Positions 8,265-15,996 of a stretch of DNA of 64,000 nt are shown piece after piece; position 1 is the first letter of the stretch, and every line of letters starts with the position of its first letter. The translations under genes and the position numbers were made by a program. The notes beneath the pieces are model-generated. The model did no database searches and was not told where the DNA came from. It saw nothing but the letters and a program-made list of their open reading frames with translations. This stretch comes from an uncultured Collinsella sp. (GTDB taxonomy: Bacteria > Actinomycetota > Coriobacteriia > Coriobacteriales > Coriobacteriaceae): positions 1-64,000 of the forward strand of contig UQTV01000001.1 in NCBI GenBank assembly GCA_900544095.1. The letters are read 5' to 3'.

Positions 8265-8876
8265 ATGGCCACCAGTAAACCGCGTATTGATCGCCGTATC
8301 GTTCGCAGCCGCAATGCCATCCTTTCCGCTTTTGAGCGCTTGCTCATGGAAAAGCCGCTGGCAGACATTACGGTGAGTGCCATCGCGCGCGAGGCCAATG
8401 TCGACCGTAAAACCTTCTACGTGCACTTTGGTACGGTTGATGGCTTGCTCGATGCCATTGCCGTCGATGTGGTGGAGATGATTGTCGACTCGGTCGAGAA
8501 AACGCTTGCTTCCATGGACGGTGACACCAACGAGCGCGCCCTGGGCGCGGCGGCGACCTTCTTTAAAACCGTTAACGAGGCGCTGTGCAACAACCTGGTG
8601 CTCAATCGTCAGCTGATCGAGAACATTCCGCTCGATGATTTTATGGCTCGTCTTCGTGCGCCGCTCGAGCACGAGATTGCCGAGCGCGATCTGCTGCCCC
8701 ACGGTCTCAAGGACGAGATGTTCGACTACTATCTGGCGTTTTTGCTGTCGGGTATTATCGGAATCTATCGCACATGGGCGCTGTCTGACGGATCGGTTCC
8801 TATCGAGCGCGTCTCGGAGGTCGCCAACGACCTGACTCTCAATGGCCTGTCGAGTCTGGAATCTCGCTTGGATTAG
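8265..8876 (+). CDS. TetR/AcrR-family transcriptional regulator
   Basis: A 203-residue DNA-binding repressor-type protein. The TetR helix-turn-helix sits at about residues 31-60 (ADITVSAIAREANVDRKTFYVHFG), followed by an all-helical ligand/dimerisation region without recognisable specificity. The start at 8265 has a GAAGGGA site; an upstream ATG lacks one. The next sequence downstream is a transposase remnant that begins right at the stop codon, so any former neighbour has been lost. The target is unknown; the membrane protein upstream is one candidate. Confidence 0.88.
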   Translation: MATSKPRIDRRIVRSRNAILSAFERLLMEKPLADITVSAIAREANVDRKTFYVHFGTVDGLLDAIAVDVVEMIVDSVEKTLASMDGDTNERALGAAATFFKTVNEALCNNLVLNRQLIENIPLDDFMARLRAPLEHEIAERDLLPHGLKDEMFDYYLAFLLSGIIGIYRTWALSDGSVPIERVSEVANDLTLNGLSSLESRLD

Positions 8877-9117
8877 GCGCAGGCTCGAGTTCGCGAGGCG
8901 CTTGTCGGGGTGCAGCCCGATCGACCAGGCGACGAGCATCCCGCCGAAGCAGTCGATGACCGGGCTCAGGTAGACCTTCTCGCCGCCCGGGAGCCTGAAC
9001 TCGGTGATGTCGGTGAGCCACAGCATGTTGGGCTCGTCGGCGTGGAAATTCCTGTTCACGAGGTTCTCCGGCGCCTTGTAGACCTCGCCGGCGTAGGAGC
9101 TGTAGCCTGAGGATCCT
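8877..9117 (-). pseudogene. IS3-family transposase (orfB) fragment
   Basis: Translating the minus strand from about 9117 gives SGYSSYAGEVYKAPENLVNRNF, then HADEPNMLWLTDITEF, then LSPVIDCFGGMLVAWSIGLHPDKRLANSSL. This is the integrase core of an IS3/IS150-type transposase with the first two Asp of the DDE triad. The N-terminal third and the part carrying the final Glu are missing, and no terminal inverted repeats are visible. The fragment ends exactly at the TetR stop codon and lies 17 nt from the first B12-block gene, so it marks an old junction. Confidence 0.85.
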
Positions 9118-9133
9118 TAAAAGAAAGTCCAGT

Positions 9134-10450
9134 TTATCCTTTCCACCCCAATTGGGAATCCTCCGATGCGCCTTCGCACGCTCGCATGACCTCGATACCG
9201 TGCGAGCGTGCGAACTCGACGAGCTCTGCGTTGCGGGCGTTTATGGTGCCGAAGGCGGCGGGACACACGATAAGGCGCGCGCAGTGGACGAGGAACTCTT
9301 TGGCGCGGGCTATGGTTCTATCCCCGATCGGCTCGAAGGCGCGCTCGGCCACGCATTCCGCCGCCAGGTCGCGCGCGAGCTCGCAGTCGATGTCCCCTTC
9401 GTGCAGAACGCCCGTGTAGAACGCCTTGCCCTGCCGGATGAGCTGGCGAAACACAGCCGACCCCGTACCTGCGCCGGCGATGACGAATGTGTGCGCATCG
9501 CCGTGCGGGCGTCCAATTTCCACGCTGCCGAAGCGCTCGTTGAAGGTGCCATGTTGAAGGCCGTAGAGCTCGCCAATCGTCTCGCGCGTGAATATGTCCT
9601 CGGGTGCGCCGGCGCGGAAGACCCGGCCGTCCTTCACGCAAATCACCTTGTCGGCGCTTTTCTGCGCGAGCTCGAGTTCGTGGATGGACATGATGACAGC
9701 CACATTCCGCGATTTCGCAAGGTGGCGAAGTATTCGCAGCAGGTCGATCTGGTAGCGGATATCGAGATACGACGTGGGCTCGTCGAGCACGAGCACACGC
9801 GGATCCTGCGCGATGGCGCGTGCGAGCATGACGCGCTGGCGTTGCCCGTCGCTTATCTGCATAAAGTCGCGCTCGGCGAGCTCTTCCACATGTGCGGTTT
9901 TCATGGCCTCGTCGACCCGACTATGGTCGTCGGGCGAGAGTGTGCCCATTCGCCCGGTGTAGGGGTGCCTTCCCGACTCTACGACATCGCGGCAGGTGAG
10001 GAGCTCGGTCCGGGGGCGATCTGTCAGCATAACCGCAAGGTTCCTTGCAAACTCCGCCGTCTTCCATCGGGAAATCTCCCGCCCGTCGAGCTCGACCGCG
10101 CCGGCAAGCGGTGCCAGATGGCGTGTGATGGTTTTCAAGATGGTCGACTTGCCCGAGCCGTTCGGCCCGATGAGCGCCACGACGTCGCCCGCGCGAACCT
10201 CCAGATCGACGCCTTCGACTACGACCTTCTTGTCGTAGCCCGCCGACAGGTCGCTTATGTGGAAAAGCGGCGCTCCGTCAGCCTGCGTTTCGACCGTAGT
10301 TTCGAGGTTCGGCTCCGCTCGGAGGAGGCGTTCCGCGCGCAGTTCCGCACGAGCCGAAAGTGCCTTCTGGCGCTTTCGTGCGAGCTCAGGACTGTCTAAG
10401 CATGGAATGTCCCCTCCGAGCGTTTTGGGCCGCGGCACGAATTCCCCCAT
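9134..10450 (-). CDS. ABC transporter ATP-binding protein, BtuD/FepC type, with C-terminal extra domain
   Basis: ATPase of a corrinoid/metallophore-type importer. Within 438 residues the ABC domain covers about 60-290: Walker A GPNGSGKST, Q-loop region, signature ISDGQRQRV, Walker B VLVLDEPTSYLD, and a switch His (MSIHELE). The final ~130 residues form an added alpha/beta domain (FVIAGAGTGSAVFRQLI...) not found in minimal BtuD; function unknown. Residues 19-37 are encoded by a copy of the palindromic core repeat, so the first ~55 residues may be an acquired extension. The ATG at 10450 directly abuts the permease stop. Confidence 0.85.
   Translation of the reverse strand: MGEFVPRPKTLGGDIPCLDSPELARKRQKALSARAELRAERLLRAEPNLETTVETQADGAPLFHISDLSAGYDKKVVVEGVDLEVRAGDVVALIGPNGSGKSTILKTITRHLAPLAGAVELDGREISRWKTAEFARNLAVMLTDRPRTELLTCRDVVESGRHPYTGRMGTLSPDDHSRVDEAMKTAHVEELAERDFMQISDGQRQRVMLARAIAQDPRVLVLDEPTSYLDIRYQIDLLRILRHLAKSRNVAVIMSIHELELAQKSADKVICVKDGRVFRAGAPEDIFTRETIGELYGLQHGTFNERFGSVEIGRPHGDAHTFVIAGAGTGSAVFRQLIRQGKAFYTGVLHEGDIDCELARDLAAECVAERAFEPIGDRTIARAKEFLVHCARLIVCPAAFGTINARNAELVEFARSHGIEVMRACEGASEDSQLGWKG
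10316..10422. repeat. nested palindromic element D, inside coding sequence
   Basis: The core at 10341-10395 (55 nt) matches the ends of the cores of elements A, B and C (AGTTCCGCACGAGCC... and ...CGTGCGAGC...GGACTGT). Its inner stem is different (AAAGTGCC/GGCGCTTT). Flanking arms 10316-10335 and 10403-10422 pair at 16 of 20 positions, so this copy is older or constrained. It lies in frame in the 5' end of the ATPase gene. Confidence 0.75.
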
Positions 10451-11491
10451 CTACCTCACCCGCTTCTTCAACATGAGCGCGATAACCACCGGAGCGCCGA
10501 AGATGGCGGTGACGGCGCTGATGGAAAGCTCGACGGGAGAGAACAGCGTGCGCGCGATCAAATCGCAGCCCGCGCAGAAGATGGCGCCTCCCAAGAAGCA
10601 CGCAGGAATCACGCGGATGGGCTTCGACGACTTTAGCGCCGACTTCACGAGATGCGGAACCGCGATGCCTACGAACGACACCGGACCAGCGAACGCGGTC
10701 ACGCAGGCGGAGAGCATGCTCGCTAGAAGGACGAGCACCACGCGGAGGCGTTCGACGTTCACGCCGACGCTTTTCGCGTAGGCTTCTCCCAGCTGGAAGG
10801 CGGAAAGGGGCTTCGATATCGCGAATACGCATGCGCTCACGGTGATCACCACGACCGCGATGATCGCGATGTCGTCCCAGCTCGAACCCGAGAAGCTACC
10901 CAAAGACCAGTTGTGCAGGTTCACGATGGACTGGTCGTCGGCGAAGGCGATGAGGAAGTTCGTCGCCGCCGAGCAGATGTATCCCACCATGACGCCCGCC
11001 ACGATGAGCATGGCCATGGAACTTATGCGCCGTGCGATGAGGAGCACGAAGCCGATAGTGATAAGCGAGCCCAGAAACGCTGCGGCCACCATGGCCGGCG
11101 AGGACATGGCCTGGTTCGCGCCTAGAAGTACGATCATCGTAAGCGCGACGACGAACTTTGCGCCCGAGGAGACGCCCAAGATGAACGGGTCGGCGATGGG
11201 GTTGTTGAAAAACGTCTGCAGCAGGAACCCGGAAAGCGAAAGTGCCCCGCCGAGAAGCACGGCTGAAAGCACGCGCGGCAGGCGAATCTCCCAGATGACC
11301 TGGCTTTCCATGGAATTGGCCGCGCCGCCCGAAAGGATGCCGGGGATGTGGTCTGCGGGCACGAGCACGCTCCCGATGCACAGGTTGGCCCCGACGAGCA
11401 CGATGAGGGCAACAGCGAGCAGCGCCGTCACGACGCGACACCGCGCGGCGCGCCCCGATTCGTCGTATGCCATGGAAAGCCGGCTTCTCAT
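10451..11491 (-). CDS. FecCD/BtuC-family ABC transporter permease
   Basis: A 346-residue integral membrane permease of the type-II (BtuC-like) import family. It has about ten hydrophobic segments and conserved family stretches: EIRLPRVLSAVLLGGALSLSG, NPIADPFILGVSSGA, and FVGIAVPHLVK facing the ATPase. The gene lies between the binding protein and the ATPase with 4-nt or zero spacing. It imports a corrinoid, cobalt chelate or related tetrapyrrole, judged from the riboswitch and cbiK in the same operon. The sequence alone does not fix the substrate. Confidence 0.88.
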   Translation of the reverse strand: MRSRLSMAYDESGRAARCRVVTALLAVALIVLVGANLCIGSVLVPADHIPGILSGGAANSMESQVIWEIRLPRVLSAVLLGGALSLSGFLLQTFFNNPIADPFILGVSSGAKFVVALTMIVLLGANQAMSSPAMVAAAFLGSLITIGFVLLIARRISSMAMLIVAGVMVGYICSAATNFLIAFADDQSIVNLHNWSLGSFSGSSWDDIAIIAVVVITVSACVFAISKPLSAFQLGEAYAKSVGVNVERLRVVLVLLASMLSACVTAFAGPVSFVGIAVPHLVKSALKSSKPIRVIPACFLGGAIFCAGCDLIARTLFSPVELSISAVTAIFGAPVVIALMLKKRVR

Positions 11492-11495
11492 GGCG

Positions 11496-13067
11496 CTAAC
11501 CGAGCTTCCTCAGATAATGGAAGTCGCTCGCGTCATCGCCGGTGAACGCCCCGTGCAGCTCGTCGATAATGTCGGCGGTAGAAGTCATCTGCTGGTACAT
11601 GTCGGCGCTTGTGACCCAGACGTTGCCGTTCTTCACGGCTTTGAACTGCGACAATAGCGCGTTTTTGCCTACGAAGTCGTTCAAGGTGGCAACCGATTCG
11701 TCGATGGTGCCGTTGTAGACGATGATGTCGGCATCCTTCGCCGTCGCGTAGAAGCGCTCCATTTCGAGCGTTACTGACGAACCTGACGTCGACGCCGTCT
11801 GCGCGTCATCGAGCGCATAGCTGCCGCCTGCAAGCTCGATCATCTGCGCCACGTAGTCGCCCGCCCGCCGCGTGACGGCGGCCCCGTTCGAGTTAATGTA
11901 GAAATACGCCACGGTTTTACCTGACGACGCGAGCCCCGATGTTTGCTCGACGCGGGCCTTCTGCTCGTTGAACAGGTGCGCGGCCTCGTCTTCCTTGTCG
12001 AACAGGACGCCGAAAAGCTTAATCCACTCGACGCGCCCGAGTGCTTCGGGCTCGCTCGACGACTGTTCGGTGAGCACGACGAGCCCGAGCTTCTGCAGCT
12101 TTTCCTTCACATCGGGCGTGTGGTTGATCATGGTGTTCTCGATGGCGAGCGTGCAGCCCGAGGCCGATATTCGCTCGTAGTCGGGCGCGCTGTACTTGCC
12201 GCCGTAGGCGATCGCCCCACTTTCGAGCGCGCTTTTGAAGCCCGCGACCGAGCAATCGTCGGCCTTCGTGCCCGACATGATGATATTGTCGTTCGCATCG
12301 AGCGCGTCGACCAGGCACATTGTCGCCGACGACACGAGGTACACCTTGTCGGCGGGGCGCCTTATGACCGCGATGTCGGAGCTCAACCCATCAGGTACCT
12401 TCGCATCTTGCGGCACCACGAGGAAACGCTCCCCATTCGAAACGCAGATAAGCCGCAGACCGCCTTCGAACTCGTCGACAGTGAAGTGCTCGGCGTATTC
12501 AAGCTGAAGCGCCCCCGTCGGCTCCCAGCCGCAGCCCAAATCGGCGTTGTGGAAGTCGGCCGCGGCGCTTGAAGCCGTTCCTGCAGGGGAGCTGCCGCTT
12601 GCATCGTCGCCCGATTTCTCCTTCATGGTGGATGAGTCTAAGTGGATCGTGTAGTCGATGGTGTGCGGCGTCGACATGGCGACGGTCTCGGCCGACACGG
12701 CGATGTCCTCGTCGAGCGTGACGGGTATCTCGAACGTGGAGTTGCCGCCGTCGTTTACGGGCGCGTAGTCCACGCCGTCGACGGTCATCTTGTCGTAGTT
12801 CGAACTCGACCAGGTGATGGTCGCGGTGTAGGTGTCGCCATCCTTCACAATTGTGGTGGGTGAGGCGATGCTTGCGCGCCCTGACCCGCCGGAAAGCGAG
12901 ACACTCACAGTGTATTCCTGAGAGCCCGCCGTGCCACCGGTCGCGTTCGGGCTCGCACTGCACCCCGCGAAGGAAAGCGCGAGCAGGGCGACGAGAACGC
13001 AGGCGATCGCGCGCGCCGCGATGCTGTGGAGCTTCCTGTTTTCCCCCTTGGGAAGAATCGACCGCAT
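11496..13067 (-). CDS. ABC transporter substrate-binding lipoprotein with extra N-terminal beta domain
   Basis: A 523-residue exported lipoprotein. The signal peptide ends in a lipobox (LSFAGC, Cys near residue 35). Residues ~45-150 form a beta-rich domain (YTATITWSSSNYDKMTVDG) that resembles the small lipoprotein upstream. Residues ~180-515 are a BtuF/FecB-type periplasmic binding fold (DIAVIRRPADKVYLVSS, LEMERFYATAKDADIIVYNG). It would capture the ligand outside the membrane for the permease and ATPase that follow. Single plausible start. Confidence 0.85.
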   Translation of the reverse strand: MRSILPKGENRKLHSIAARAIACVLVALLALSFAGCSASPNATGGTAGSQEYTVSVSLSGGSGRASIASPTTIVKDGDTYTATITWSSSNYDKMTVDGVDYAPVNDGGNSTFEIPVTLDEDIAVSAETVAMSTPHTIDYTIHLDSSTMKEKSGDDASGSSPAGTASSAAADFHNADLGCGWEPTGALQLEYAEHFTVDEFEGGLRLICVSNGERFLVVPQDAKVPDGLSSDIAVIRRPADKVYLVSSATMCLVDALDANDNIIMSGTKADDCSVAGFKSALESGAIAYGGKYSAPDYERISASGCTLAIENTMINHTPDVKEKLQKLGLVVLTEQSSSEPEALGRVEWIKLFGVLFDKEDEAAHLFNEQKARVEQTSGLASSGKTVAYFYINSNGAAVTRRAGDYVAQMIELAGGSYALDDAQTASTSGSSVTLEMERFYATAKDADIIVYNGTIDESVATLNDFVGKNALLSQFKAVKNGNVWVTSADMYQQMTSTADIIDELHGAFTGDDASDFHYLRKLG

Positions 13068-13071
13068 GGCG

Positions 13072-13605
13072 TTACTTCAGTGCGTCGGCGCGCAGATCGA
13101 CGCCGGCGGATTCGAACACAAGCGTGCGGTCGTACCACTGCTCTTTTCTAATACTCCACGCGGCACAGGCGGTGTCCTCGTCGAGCGCATCAACGGGCAC
13201 GTCGTAGGTGTACTTGCCTTCCGCGTTTTCCACATAGGGGATGAAGTCGGCCTCGCTCGCGGCGGCAGCCTCGTCGCCCGTGCCCATGAAGAGCTTGCCG
13301 TAGCCCGTGCCGGAAAGCGTCATCACGCAGTGCATGGAGCCGTTTTCCACGATGAGCTGGGCGTCCACAATCCTGAACATGTTCGAGCTGGAATCTACAG
13401 TGATCGGATAGGTGCCGTCGGCCACCTTGTCGGCGGTGATGGGGGCAGCGCTTGCGCCCTCGGTCGCATCGGCCGCCTGCTCGGTCTTTTCCTGGGAATC
13501 GGTATTGCTTGCCTTTGCGCTGTCGCTTGAATTTCCGGCGCAGCCGGCGAGCGAGAACGCGAGAAGCGCCGCCGACAGGGCGAAGACGAGGGTTTTCTTC
13601 AACAT
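13072..13605 (-). CDS. small lipoprotein with a beta domain shared with the neighbouring binding protein
   Basis: A 177-residue lipoprotein. The signal peptide (MLKKTLVFALSAALLAFSLAGC) has lipobox LAGC, then a Ser/Ala/Glu-rich linker to about residue 60, then a beta-rich domain. That domain (GYGKLFMGTG, KYTYDVPVDALDEDTACAAWS) aligns in pattern with residues 45-150 of the binding protein downstream (NYDKMTVDG, STFEIPVTLDEDIAVSAET). The start at 13605 has an AAAGGA site 8 bases upstream; the longer frame lacks one. No named family was recognised. A role in capturing metal or tetrapyrrole at the cell surface is inferred from the operon. Confidence 0.7.
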   Translation of the reverse strand: MLKKTLVFALSAALLAFSLAGCAGNSSDSAKASNTDSQEKTEQAADATEGASAAPITADKVADGTYPITVDSSSNMFRIVDAQLIVENGSMHCVMTLSGTGYGKLFMGTGDEAAAASEADFIPYVENAEGKYTYDVPVDALDEDTACAAWSIRKEQWYDRTLVFESAGVDLRADALK

Positions 13606-13749
13606 GGAGGGGTTCCTTTCAATCGCTTCTACCGCCCGCGCCGTGCGGTGGGCGGGCGGGATGCGAATGCAACGGGCATGCGCCGTCGGTCGGGGAAGGC
13701 GCATGCCCGTTGCACGGGGACGCGACCGGCGCCCCCGTGCGCGGCGAGT

Positions 13750-14676
13750 TTACAGCTTGGCGATGGCATCGTCCACGTGCGAGACGTAGATGTCGTCGAC
13801 CGCGGCGTTCTGTCCCAGACCCTGGAGCAGGCACGTCACTTCGAAGCCGGCGGCCACGAACTTCGCAGCCCAGCTGTCGGGGTCGGTCTCGTCTGCCATG
13901 TCGTTGTTCGCGTGGTCGCCCGCGACCACCATGAACGGCGCGAGCACGGCCTTCTTGTACCCTGCGGCGCTCGCGGCGGCGATAACATCCTCGCAGGTCG
14001 GTTCAGCCTCGACGGTGCCGACGAAGAACTGCGTCAAGCCCTCGTTCTTGAACACTTCCTGCATCTTGGCATAGTCGGCGTTGGAATCGGCTTCGGTGCC
14101 GTGGCCCATGAGGCACAGCGCCGTCTTGCCGTCGTCGAAGGACGCCATGTTCTCCTTAATGGCTGCGGCCACCTTCTTGTAGTCGTCGTCGGAGGTGAGC
14201 AGCGGGTCGCCGAGCGAGATCTTGTCGAACTTGTCGGCGTACTTGTCGAGCTCGTCTTTCACGTCGGCGTATTCCAGGCCAGCCATGAGATGCGTCGGCT
14301 GCACGACGATTTCCTTCACGCCGTCTTCCACGCAGCGGTCGAGCGCCTCGGTCATGTTGTCGATCGTGATGCCGTCGCGCTTCTTCAGCTTGTCGATGAT
14401 GATCTGCGCGGTGAAGGCGCGGCGGATGTCGTAGTCCTGCCAGTACTTCTCGCGGATAGCGTCTTCGATGGCGCCGATGGTGATGTGGCGCGAGTCGTTG
14501 TAGCTCGTGCCGAAGCTCGTGACGAGAATGACCGGCTTCACGGCCATCTCCTTTTCGCTCGATTTCTCGGAACTCGCGGAGGTGCTGGAGCAGCCCGCGA
14601 GCGCGAATCCGGCGAGCGCGACGGCTCCGGTTGCTGCGGCGCCCATGAAGCCGCGGCGTGACATCTGGTCGGACAT
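13750..14676 (-). CDS. cbiK: exported sirohydrochlorin cobaltochelatase, CbiK type
   Basis: CbiK inserts cobalt into sirohydrochlorin, the first committed step of anaerobic B12 synthesis. The 308-residue protein keeps both metal-binding histidines of the family, in LMGHGTEAD and in VVAGDHANNDM. Unusually, it starts with a twin-arginine motif (SRRGFM), a hydrophobic stretch and a lipobox (LAGC), so it should be folded in the cytoplasm, exported and lipid-anchored. The ATG at 14676 lies behind a GGAAAGGG stretch; an upstream ATG would hide the signal peptide. It is the first gene behind the cobalamin riboswitch. Confidence 0.9.
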   Translation of the reverse strand: MSDQMSRRGFMGAAATGAVALAGFALAGCSSTSASSEKSSEKEMAVKPVILVTSFGTSYNDSRHITIGAIEDAIREKYWQDYDIRRAFTAQIIIDKLKKRDGITIDNMTEALDRCVEDGVKEIVVQPTHLMAGLEYADVKDELDKYADKFDKISLGDPLLTSDDDYKKVAAAIKENMASFDDGKTALCLMGHGTEADSNADYAKMQEVFKNEGLTQFFVGTVEAEPTCEDVIAAASAAGYKKAVLAPFMVVAGDHANNDMADETDPDSWAAKFVAAGFEVTCLLQGLGQNAAVDDIYVSHVDDAIAKL

Positions 14677-14734
14677 GGTTTTCCCTTTCCTCGGTTTGCC
14701 GGTCCCCCGGCGACAGTTGCTTATCGGCACAAGC

Positions 14735-14768
14735 GAAAGAAAAGCGCGCTCGTCCGCAAAGGGATAGC
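14735..14768 (-). terminator. riboswitch-linked terminator before cbiK
   Basis: On the minus strand GCGCGCT and AGCGCGC arms enclose 17 nt and are followed by TTTTCTTTC. It lies between the cobalamin aptamer and the cbiK start, so it is the likely transcription-stop arm of the expression platform. A GCCGGCTGCGGCCGGC palindrome just upstream could take part in switching. Confidence 0.65.
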
Positions 14769-14845
14769 GCGCCTGTTTCTTGCCGGCTGCGGCCGGCTCA
14801 TTCGAAAGGGAAGCGCACTCCTCGGGGTTCACAAGGAGCTAACGC

Positions 14846-14985
14846 CACGGCGATGCCGTGAGGAAAAGGCGAAGCAGTCTGGCTTGGGGCGCGAGGCGGT
14901 TCGCCCGCGCGTCCTACACAGTAATGTCCCTTGCCCAGGATTCCCACCTGGTTCCCTCCGCAAGCCAGCGCGGACTGTGTGGGCG
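14846..14985 (-). promoter_or_regulatory. cobalamin riboswitch (leader of cbiK operon)
   Basis: The minus-strand leader contains the B12-aptamer hallmarks in order: GGAGGGAACCAGG, GGTGGGAATCC, GGGCAAGGGACATTACTGTG (the B12 box region) and AAGCCAGACTGC near the 3' end. CAGTC...CTGGCTTG at 14977-14961 pairs with CAAGCCAGACTG at 14886-14875 to close the aptamer. A CACGGC/GCCGTG hairpin (14846-14860) follows. Adenosylcobalamin should shut off the uptake/CbiK operon. Confidence 0.85.
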
Positions 14986-15032
14986 CCGCGCCGGTCGTTT
15001 CCTTTTATTCGATTGTCATATGCTCGTTGCCG

Positions 15033-15059
15033 AAACTACCACTATGATAGTGGGCGTTT
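15033..15059. promoter_or_regulatory. perfect dyad, candidate operator between the divergent B12 operons
   Basis: Symmetrical AAAC-N2-CCACTAT-G-ATAGTGG-N2-GTTT. The inner 15 nt (15039-15053) are a perfect odd palindrome and contain TATGAT, a possible -10. It lies in the only AT-rich patch between the riboswitch-led minus operon and the plus-strand cbi operon, so it is well placed to bind a dimeric regulator of both. No regulator gene is adjacent. Confidence 0.6.
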
Positions 15060-15203
15060 GTGGGCGTGTCAAAGCCAGGGCGGGCGGCATTGCGCCTCCT
15101 GCCTACGTATTTGCGCCGATTGCCGCTGCGGGCGCCGTGTCTTGCCCGCTGTGCGAAGGGCGGCGTAAACGGTTGCGATGAGAAACGGGAAGGGAAGGCT
15201 CGG

Positions 15204-15995
15204 ATGATTCATATCGTTGGCGCAGGTTCGGGCGCCGCCGACCTTATCACGCTGCGCGGGGCGCGTCTTCTGCGCGCGGCCGACGTGGTCGTTTGGGCGG
15301 GGAGCCTTGTGAACCCCGAGCTGCTCGCCGAGTGCAAGGAATCCTGCGTCGTCTACGACAGCGCGCACATGACCTTGGAGGAAGTGCTCGACGTGATGTG
15401 CGCGGCGGATGCGCGGGGCGAGGAAGTGGTGCGCCTGCACACGGGCGACCCGTGCCTGTACGGCGCCATCCAGGAGCAGATGGACGCGCTCGACGCGCGC
15501 GGCGTGGACTACGAGGTGGTGCCCGGCGTGTCGAGCTTTTGCGGTGCCGCGGCGGCGCTTCGCCAGGAATACACGCTGCCGGGAATCAGCCAGTCGGTCG
15601 TGATCACGCGGCTTTCCGGGCGCACCCCCATGCCCGCGGGCGAGGGCATGCGCACCATGGCGGAAAGCGGCTCGACTATGGTCATCTTCCTGAGCTCGGG
15701 TATGCTCGCCGAGCTTTCCGCCGAGCTTTTGGCCGCGGGCCGCAGCTCCGACGAGCCGGTGGCGCTCGTGTACAAGGCGACCTGGCCTGAGGAGCGCGTG
15801 GTGCGATGCACAGTGGGCACGCTCGCCGATGCGGGCGCGCGAGAGGGCATCGACCGCACGGCGCTCGTGGTGGTGGGCCGCGTGCTCGGAGCTCGCGGCG
15901 GGCTTGCGCACAACGGCGCGCAAGCGGAGTCGTACGAGCGCAGCAAGCTTTACGACCCTTCGTTTGCCACGGGGTATCGGAAGGCGAGCAGCTAG
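15204..15995 (+). CDS. cbiF: cobalt-precorrin-4 C11-methyltransferase
   Basis: Methylates C11 of the corrin precursor with S-adenosylmethionine. The 263-residue protein has the tetrapyrrole-methylase start (IHIVGAGSGAADLITLRGARLL), the GDPCLYGAIQEQ loop near residue 85, the PGVSSFCGAAAAL segment and the C-terminal KATWPEERVVRCT region typical of CbiF/CobM. The start at 15204 follows GGGAAGG; the longer open frame upstream is leader. First gene of the plus-strand operon; cbiD follows after one base. Confidence 0.93.
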   Translation: MIHIVGAGSGAADLITLRGARLLRAADVVVWAGSLVNPELLAECKESCVVYDSAHMTLEEVLDVMCAADARGEEVVRLHTGDPCLYGAIQEQMDALDARGVDYEVVPGVSSFCGAAAALRQEYTLPGISQSVVITRLSGRTPMPAGEGMRTMAESGSTMVIFLSSGMLAELSAELLAAGRSSDEPVALVYKATWPEERVVRCTVGTLADAGAREGIDRTALVVVGRVLGARGGLAHNGAQAESYERSKLYDPSFATGYRKASS

Positions 15996-15996
15996 C

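Noticed and set aside
14986..15203. Second cobalamin riboswitch before cbiF on the plus strand
   Set aside because: AAAGCCAGGGC and CCTCCTGCC fragments are there, but the core GGGAA, GGTG...AATCC and ACTGT elements are missing.
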